DNA from: Bemisia tabaci
Taxonomy: Eukaryota > Arthropoda > Insecta > Hemiptera > Aleyrodidae
Direction of reading: 5' to 3'
Assembly: GCF_918797505.1 (NCBI RefSeq)
Contig: NC_092793.1
Coordinates: forward strand, 66,211,660 to 66,275,659
Length of the DNA stretch: 64,000 nt
The translations under genes were made by a program, and so were the position numbers. Below, piece after piece: positions 57,975-64,000 of the stretch (the first letter of the stretch is position 1; each line of letters starts with the position of its first letter). The notes below the pieces were generated by a model, which was not told the origin of the DNA, searched no databases, and worked only from the letters and a program-made list of their open reading frames with translations.

Positions 57975-58203
57975 CACACTGGAAAAAAGAGCACATTGCG
58001 GATCTACCGCCTGGAAGCCTGTGGGAAGACTTCACGCATTGCGCCAAACAATGCGGTCGGCATGAAGCGCATATTAGCGCCTATAAGACTGCGTGGATAC
58101 ATCTCGCATTGCGCCAAATGTAGTGCAGTCGGTCAATTGACGTGAAACGCATATTAGCGCCTAAAAGACTTCGAGTTCAGTAGGTGTTACGAACATTTGC
58201 ATA
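57975..58203. repeat. Satellite-like units (relatives of 35395-35625)
   Basis: CACTGGAAAAAAGAGCACAT, a family C-like tip, leads into repeated CTCGCATTGCGCCAAA and GCATATTAGCGCCTA words at spacings of 70-80 bp. The same words form 84-bp units at 35.4 kb. It abuts the family C copy at 58204. Confidence 0.7.
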
Positions 58204-58446
58204 CACTGGGAAAAAAAAAAAAAAAAAAAAAACACATTGGATCTAGAGTCTAGACTCTTGAAAACATTGACAAGAAAAAGGACTCTTGATTCAATCAGAT
58301 GTAAGCTTAAATCAAAAGGAAATCCGCTCAAATTAGGAGGCTTGATTCTTGATTTCAGCTTAAATCTGATTGAATCAAGAGCATTTTTCTTGTCGATGTT
58401 TTTAAGAGTCTGGACTCTATAGATCCAATGTATTTTTTTCCCGGTG
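58204..58446. mobile_element. MITE family C, copy 3
   Basis: It begins CACTGGG then a 22-A run (58211-58232) and ends TTTTTTTCCCGGTG. The near-palindromic interior carries GGATCTAGAGTCTAGACTCT and CTCTTGATTCAATCAGA blocks. Left flank TA. 243 bp. Confidence 0.9.
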
Positions 58447-58579
58447 CACAAGAAACCGGTGCACTTGGCAGTTTCTCATGTGAAAACTGGTCGCGTTAAA
58501 AGATCAACTTCACGCCAAGTATAATTTGAGGCGCCTCATGAGGTTATGCTGTACAGCATCAACTCGTAGCTTCAGCATC

Positions 58580-58980
58580 AATGCCGTATGCCCAGGTAGC
58601 GGCCGTTCGGGCATACGGCTCCGAGCCTGATGCGCTCAACCTGCCGGCCGCCGGCTTCGGGCATTGAAGCCCGATGCTGGAGAGCCGACCGAGCCAGCCT
58701 CAAGCGCTGATGCTGAGGTTTGATGCTGGCTCATGGGCCTCAGCGGGCCTCAGCCTCTGCGGCCGGACCGTCGGCTTGCGGCCCGATACGGCCTTAATTT
58801 TCGGACCCGCCACCCAGCTTAATTACCGACGGGGCTGTCCCAGAAGACCGCGACCCTCGGACTCGGCGATGAATTCGCGGAACACCCCTTTGTTTACGTT
58901 TCCCATCGGCGCGGTGGCCCACGCCTCGTCTCATCGTCTCGCCAGGAGGACACCTCTTTTTCTCGCCGATCTCGTTTGAA
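58580..58980. other. GC-rich patch with dense short inverted repeats
   Basis: GCCGTATGCC / GGCATACGGC form a stem at 58582-58618. GATGC, GCATC, GCTGATGCTGAGG and CAGCGGGCCTCAGC words recur through 58800. A 101-codon ORF spans part of it without a domain. Related words occur at 62870-63050. Confidence 0.5.
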
Positions 58981-59140
58981 ATCGAAAGTCCCCCTTCCCC
59001 GGTCGAGAACTTGAGAAGTCGAGACGCTCAATGAGACAGAGTATTAGGTTGGGTTGTGCAAGGGCCGCATGGACTTTGAAAAATAGAGGTCTTGTCGTTC
59101 CGTTTATTACTGGGGAGATTTGCCGTCTAGGAACACAACA

Positions 59141-59158
59141 CCCCCCCCCCCCCCCCCC
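59141..59158 (+). repeat. Poly-C tract (18 C)
   Basis: Uninterrupted C run after AACACAACA and before GGGATCG. Confidence 0.85.
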
Positions 59159-59159
59159 G

Positions 59160-60130
59160 GGATCGTCTTCTCCGCATAAGTTGTCACTTTTTGCCTTTCT
59201 TCACAATTTGCAACAATAAGAAATGAAAAATAAAATATTCAAATGAAATACAATAACTCTGATGAACTTTACAGGAAATTGTTTCAGGAAAGAGTGGGAT
59301 TTTCTTTAAAAAAAAGGCAACTGCAGACTTCAATTTTTTATGCCTTCTTTCACAGGTTATCTGAAGTCGCCAGATAATGCTGAAAATCAGCACTTTTCTT
59401 CAATTAAACCCATATTAAATATTCACATTTTGTGGCACAACCTGGCAACTTTGGAAGTATCTACTCGTTGTTTTATAGGTCATTCACACACTTACTTTTT
59501 TGCCGGCAATTCGAAAATAAGTACAAATAATGAAATGTTATGACACACTGATACTTGCAGAACATTAAAACTTAAGGTGATTCGAAGGAAGCCATACTTT
59601 GTGTCAGAGCGACGAGCGATATATCGCATCAATTCGTTCCATAATTTCAACAACTCGTCATTTTTTTCCGAAATTTGAAATCGCACTTCTCTTGTCATGA
59701 GACTAAAGAAGTCATGTATCAAATTTGACAAAGAAATTCAACGTATTAAAGATGAAGTTTTTTTCAGAGGAAAAATATCGCGCATTCGAAAGCACTTTTG
59801 ATATCAGTATCGAGTTCTTTGGGTGGACTCATTCCTAGAATTTCTTCACTTAAAAATGACCTAACGTGGCTCAAGATAAAGCATGATATGATAAAATAAA
59901 AAATACTAATTTAAGAAATCACAATAAAGCATAAGATTTTCTAAAAGTACATAAACAAAAGAAACCGGCAGACTTTTGGTGCCCTTGCAATAAATTAACG
60001 CCGCGCTACAGAAAAAATTACGCGAGTGCATAATTTTTCTCCCCGCCGCGACGAGCATGTGCTGTAAACACTAATTAATCACTTAGAGAACATAATCATA
60101 AAATATATAGCAATACTTAAATTGAAACGC
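59160..60130. other. AT-rich sequence, nothing recognised
   Basis: ORFs up to 79 codons, none with a domain. No repeat family recognised. Confidence 0.45.
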
Positions 60131-60133
60131 TCG

Positions 60134-60680
60134 GAGGACAAGGCGCATAAGTGTCGTTCTTAAGAAAATTTAGACATTTATGATTTCAAGTAAAGCTAGT
60201 TTTAATCTTAATGCATGCTCTGTGAAAAATTCGCTTCCACTTTCCGAATTTTAAGCATCAAAAAGTCAATTTAAGGGGCTTGGAACTTTGGAAGACAAGG
60301 AGCATAACGACGGTGTAAGTCGGCAATCACATAACTCGTTTGCGGTGTCTGAAAATCTCCGCCTCTATGTTATTTTTTTAAAGGAGAACAAATTGACATC
60401 ATTCCTTGAAGCTTATGCAGAATTGTCTTCGCACAGAGAAGAAAAATCACGGCAGTTTTAAAGAATTGCCGGTGAGTAGTTTTCCGTTTAAAAAATAAAG
60501 TATGACAGGAAGTTTGCGACGTCGCAAACCGAGTTATGTGATTGCTGACTTACACCGTCGATAAGTGCAGTTCTTGAGAAAATTGAGATATTAATGTTTT
60601 CAAGAAAAACTAGTCTCAATGCGTGATCAGTGAAAAATTCGCTGCCTAAGTCCAATTCTTAGGCATTTAAGGCTTTCTTT
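60134..60680 (+). repeat. Local duplication, second copy split by a MITE
   Basis: 60134-60260 (GGACAAGGCGCATAAGTGTC, TTCTTAAGAAAATTTAG, GTGAAAAATTCGCT) matches the sequence formed by joining 60290-60307 to 60561-60670 (GACAAGGAGCATAA, then GTGCAGTTCTTGAG, GTGAAAAATTCGCT). The inserted MITE lies exactly at the join. The intact copy preserves the pre-insertion site. Confidence 0.82.
60308..60560. mobile_element. MITE N (CGACGGTGTAAGTC ends), ATAA duplication
   Basis: CGACGGTGTAAGTCGGCAAT and GCTGACTTACACCGTCG are inverted. The arms continue through CACATAACTCG / CGAGTTATGTG. ATAA flanks both ends. The paralogous empty site (GCATAAGTG at about 60143-60151) has a single ATAA. 253 bp, noncoding. 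Confidence 0.93.
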
Positions 60681-60880
60681 CCGCCATATGGATCCATGTA
60701 ATTTCGAAACTTGATACACACATTTTTCGAAATAGCAAAAACTGCACTCATGCACCTTGTCCTCCAAGCCCCTCAAACTTTCTTCCCGCCGTAAGGATCC
60801 ATGTCATTTCGAAACTGCAAACGAGCATTCCTCGAAATAGCAAAAACTGCATTTATGCGGCTCATACTTCAGGCCCTTCA
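60672..60880 (+). repeat. 105-bp tandem duplication
   Basis: CTTTCTTTCCGCCATATGGATCC and CTTTCTTCCCGCCGTAAGGATCC-like starts are 105 bp apart (GATCC at 60691 and 60796). Both units continue with ATTTCGAAAC and TCGAAATAGCAAAAACTGCA. Two copies, moderately diverged. Confidence 0.82.
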
Positions 60881-61214
60881 GTCGTACCTTCACTTTAAAT
60901 CCTTTTTTCGTTATCACCGCCGGAGAAAAAGGACATTGGCCCTCAAAAGCGGCAAAATTGTTTTCAAGGTTACTTACTACTCTATCATCGAGAAAGTGTT
61001 CTACGAAGCACGAACATCTTAGGACCGAATGTCTACGAACATTCCACATCAAAACGACAAAAATTACACTTTCAATACCAATACGACAATAAGCTACTTA
61101 AAATATACTCGAATCAGCTACATATTCAGGTTTAGGAACCTACCTCACTCATCTTTCAAGAATCAAAGTATTCGAAGTTCGAACAATGGAACTTCACGAC
61201 CTCCTTCCCAAGTA

Positions 61215-61430
61215 GCAGTGATCGTGATAAATAGCGATTTTATCGGTTGGTTATCGCGATTATATCGATGGCAATATATTGAGATATCATCGCATTAAAA
61301 ATTGCTGTACATGAATACATGGCGATTAAATCGCTGCACATCGCAATTTTCGTCGATAAAATCGTGATGAATTTTCGTCGATAAAATCGATATTAAATCG
61401 CCATTTATCGCAATTTTTATTTCGAAAATA
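61215..61430. repeat. TCGATAAA/GCGAT-rich degenerate repeat block
   Basis: Words such as CGATAAATAGCGATTTTATC, CGATAAAATCG (three times), GCGATTAAATCG and ATCGCAATTTT recur in both orientations over about 215 bp. No fixed period. It directly precedes a family F relic. It could be a worn palindromic array or a cluster of binding sites. Confidence 0.65.
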
Positions 61431-61557
61431 TTGCGATTTGGAACTATAAATTTCAGCCCGGTTTAAAAACAACGAAAGTGCCATTAGTTTCCCTATGCAC
61501 ATAAGTGTTTTTCTCAGATGAGCCAGAATTTATAGCTCCGAATTGCAAAATGCAGTT
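61431..61557. mobile_element. MITE family F, copy 5 (ends worn)
   Basis: From TTGCGATTTGGAACTATAAA to CCGAATTGCAAAATGCAGTT, with GGTTTAAAAACAACG and TTTCCCTATGCACATAAGTG inside as in other copies. Both terminal GGACT/AGTCC are lost. Confidence 0.75.
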
Positions 61558-61996
61558 TGTTTTTGTTAAAGAGTAACTCTACGAAAGCATTAAGATAAGC
61601 ATGAATGCTGCTGAAAAATTGTGGTATGTGGACGGAGTAACGGGTTTGTCCGAGAAAACATCCTTATGAGAAACTGGGATTATTTTCAGACGTGCCTTAC
61701 ACAAATTCCGGTATATTTTTGACAGCGGAACCCAAAAAGGACCTTCGTTTTAATGCATCATCTGCGAATTTTTTGAAAAATTAATTTCTTCCTGGGAAAG
61801 CTAAGTTTTAAACGGAAATGCCGATTTTTTTCTGGTTATAGGTAACCTTATTTACCAGCATGACCGCTCACACCTCTCTCGAATCACTTTACAACTTTCT
61901 AGCAACTTAGAAATAAGAATTATTTGTTGAAAAGTGCTGATGAAATGGGAAATGTATGAAGAAAGTGAGCAAAAATGCAAAGGTTTAAAGCCAAAG

Positions 61997-62014
61997 CCCC
62001 CCCCCCCCCCCCCC
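61997..62014 (+). repeat. Poly-C tract (18 C)
   Basis: Uninterrupted C run after GCCAAAG. Confidence 0.85.
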
Positions 62015-62519
62015 GGGAAAATTGAGTCCAAATCACAAGCGTAAAAAACGATTAAGAACTTTTAACATGAACGGAGGAAAGTAACAATAAAAAATTATAG
62101 GGCCCACTAGAGACTCAGGTGAATCCGACGTAGAGTGAAGAACTTTTAGAAATTTATTTATTTATTTTTAATTACCTACTGAAAAACCATTAATGATTAA
62201 AAAGAGACTCAATTAAGTAGAAGCATGGAAGGAAGAAGAACCAAACGATAAAATGATCAAACGTATTCAGCAGAACCACATCAGAGATGGCCTACTTTTT
62301 ATTTAAGTGGTAATTTTTCAGCCAAAACCAAGTAGGTAATATCCTGACTTAAAACGTCGTATGTATGTATTCTAGTTTTAGTTCCAAGAGAAAACTTGCA
62401 GCAACCTGAAGTGGGCTCAGGATAATTCTGTTTAAATCCGTTCAAATGTGAGGGAGTAACATTTTAGTGAGAGCGAAAGAAAGTTTAAAAAAACGGAGTA
62501 GCGCATGTTAAGGTAACGG

Positions 62520-63060
62520 AGGGTGCCTTGCTGCCTTGCCGTGCCGCGAGAAGCGCGAAGCGCTGAAATAAGTAGGCAGCTTATCCGCAAGCCTAGGACG
62601 CACAATGTGTAAGCGGATGTATCGCAACGAACTCGGAAGGTGGTGAATCTGTGGAAAGTGAGAGTGACGAAATGAAACCAGGAAGAGGGTGAACCGTCGA
62701 GGTGACCGCGGAGGAGAAGGGTTCTACAGGTGAGAGGACAGCGGGAGGGAGGAGGAAAGTTCTAAGAAGTGGACGCCGAGGAAGGGTTGAAAACACAGCC
62801 CCGTGCAATTAGCCGACCGGCAGCCGGGCCCGGGGAGCTGGCGTCCGACGCGTCTGCTAATTGAGGCCGCTAATTTTGATGCTGGACTCAGCATCAAAAC
62901 TGATGCAGCATCAGAAAAGGAGCCGGGAGTCGGCTTCACCAGGTGAAGCCGCCTCAACGGCATATGCGCTCCCCCGGCGCACTGATCGAGGCGGCATGAA
63001 AGTCCGCGCCGGGCCTCCGCCTCGCGCGCCGATGCGGCTCCGTTTATGATGCTCCCTGTT
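62520..63060. other. GC-rich region with nested palindromes
   Basis: TTTTGATGCTGGACTCAGC followed by ATCAAAA, GATGCAGCATC and GGCTTCACCAGGTGAAGCC are hairpins at 62874-62952. Overlapping open frames on both strands (up to 116 codons) reflect high GC. No domain. The GATGC/GCATC words link it to 58580-58800. Confidence 0.5.
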
Positions 63061-63486
63061 CGAATGGTATTCATTCATCACATATGGTTGCCTCATAGTG
63101 GCGCCGATACTTCTCCAAGTCTCCTCCATGAATGTGTATGAAATTCCACGACTTTCATGCACGATCACGCATCGTGGTGTCTGTATCGTTGATAATTTAG
63201 TTTACGCTCTTCTTTTCTCCCCCGTTCAGTTTATTGATCCCTCTTTCATTCTTCTAATGTCTCTGCGCTAATTTAAATCAGATCCGACTGATTTAATTTG
63301 CCCTAATCCTCCTTTCCCAGTCATTCGTATGCACTCGCCTCCAGTGACTAAGTGATTCTTCTGTCTTTCTTTCTTTCGTCAACTAGACGTTGACGAACAT
63401 GATCGACAATGGTATTTCCACGGTGCCAGTTCATTTAAGTAATACATTTTCATTCAGATCTGTTTTTATCAAGTAATGACTCTTGG

Positions 63487-63641
63487 CAGTCGCGTGGCGT
63501 GCTTTGCGATTTATCGATTGATCTGCCATTCAAACCCATGGAAAAGGATCGATAAACAGGATGCTCGCAACGAACACCTCAATTATCGATTCTTCACCAT
63601 AACTTCAAATGGAGAAATATCGATAATCGACTGCGCCACTG
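63487..63641. mobile_element. MITE family G, copy 3
   Basis: It begins CAGTCGCGTGGCGTGCTTTG and ends TCGACTGCGCCACTG. Inner ATTTATCGATTGATC / ATATCGATAATCGA mirrored. 155 bp, noncoding. Confidence 0.8.
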
Positions 63642-63762
63642 ACTGTTCTTCGTCAACCAAAGAACTAGCGTCTAATGTTTTGATCGGTGCTTTGGATTAT
63701 GGATAAGTGTATCAGACCCTTACGGTTCACACCTCGCGATTTAATGGGTGCTTAGCTGCTTA

Positions 63763-64000
63763 CACTAAAAAAAAAGATAGGTGGAATTTACCATTCCTTT
63801 ACGCTGTATTTTACACAGCGTGAATTCAAGGTCGATTCTGCCAGAAAAAACATACCTGCACCAGTATAAACCTGGAAATATCTGTACCAGTATATAGTAA
63901 CCTTTCTTCTGGCAGAATTGACTCTGAACTGCACGTATTTCTGCCAAACAGAACTATGTGCACCATGACTTGAGCCCTTGTCTTAATACACATAGTTCCG
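63763..64000 (+). mobile_element. MITE family E, copy 2, cut by the window edge
   Basis: TA then CACTAAAAAAAAAGATAGGT opens it. TTACCATTCCTTTACGCTGT, TGCACCAGTATA and CTTCTGGCAGAATTGACTCT follow as in 45510-45780, with an extra duplicated ACCAGTATA segment. The right end lies beyond 64000. Confidence 0.85.

Noticed and set aside
58674..58979. 101-codon ORF in a GC-rich patch as a gene
   Set aside because: No domain. The sequence is dominated by short inverted repeats and GC-rich words.

Overview
The window reads as gene-poor nuclear DNA of an animal, most likely an insect. The evidence is a canonical eukaryotic tRNA-Leu with internal promoter boxes and a Pol III T-run, dozens of short non-autonomous DNA transposons (MITEs) with target-site duplications, tRNA-like SINE heads, long homopolymers, microsatellites, and no long open reading frame. 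I found no bacterial operon, ribosome binding site, CRISPR array or prophage. The density and style of the MITEs suggest a hemipteran such as a whitefly, but that is an impression and not a demonstrated match. No complete protein-coding gene can be supported. The longest ORF is 169 codons, starts inside a MITE terminus and matches nothing I recognise.

Layout. 1-2.5 kb: unique sequence and the first CTGCCG-type MITE. 2.5-3.6 kb: a 1,068-bp fold-back element with two 502-bp arms and a 9-bp target duplication. 3.6-8.2 kb: mostly unique AT-rich DNA. 8.2-15.3 kb: MITEs of several families, a fold-back, a GC-rich island and a possible coding fragment. 16.2-20.4 kb: a CpG-rich patch and three CTGCCG MITEs. 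21-32 kb: palindromic TA-target MITEs, an interrupted SINE-like unit and a 77-nt exon-like module. 33.3 kb: tRNA-Leu(CAG) on the minus strand. 34-38.6 kb: a hAT-type element, satellite-like units, a 70-bp tandem repeat and two fold-backs. 39.7 kb: a hammerhead-ribozyme-like core on the minus strand. 41.5-50 kb: many MITEs, one with a second MITE nested inside it. 50.9-59 kb: a hAT-like element, a second exon-like module (81 nt), more MITEs and a GC-rich patch with short inverted repeats. 60-64 kb: a local duplication with a MITE inserted in one copy, a TCGATAAA-rich block and two MITEs at the right edge.

How it fits together. Most recognisable structure is transposon debris. Families labelled F, I and L share GGA-type termini and 4-bp target duplications, so one enzyme may have mobilised them. 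Families C, D, E and P insert at TA and resemble Tc1/mariner-type MITEs. Family J and the 34-kb element have hAT-like ends. The one pattern that could reflect a host function is four plus-strand polypyrimidine-AG|GT(A/A)(A/T)G sites at 11.2, 27.5, 46.5 and 54.5 kb. They would fit recursive splicing across one very long intron transcribed left to right. Two of them head related exon-like modules of 77 and 81 nt, each ending at a GTGAGT donor.
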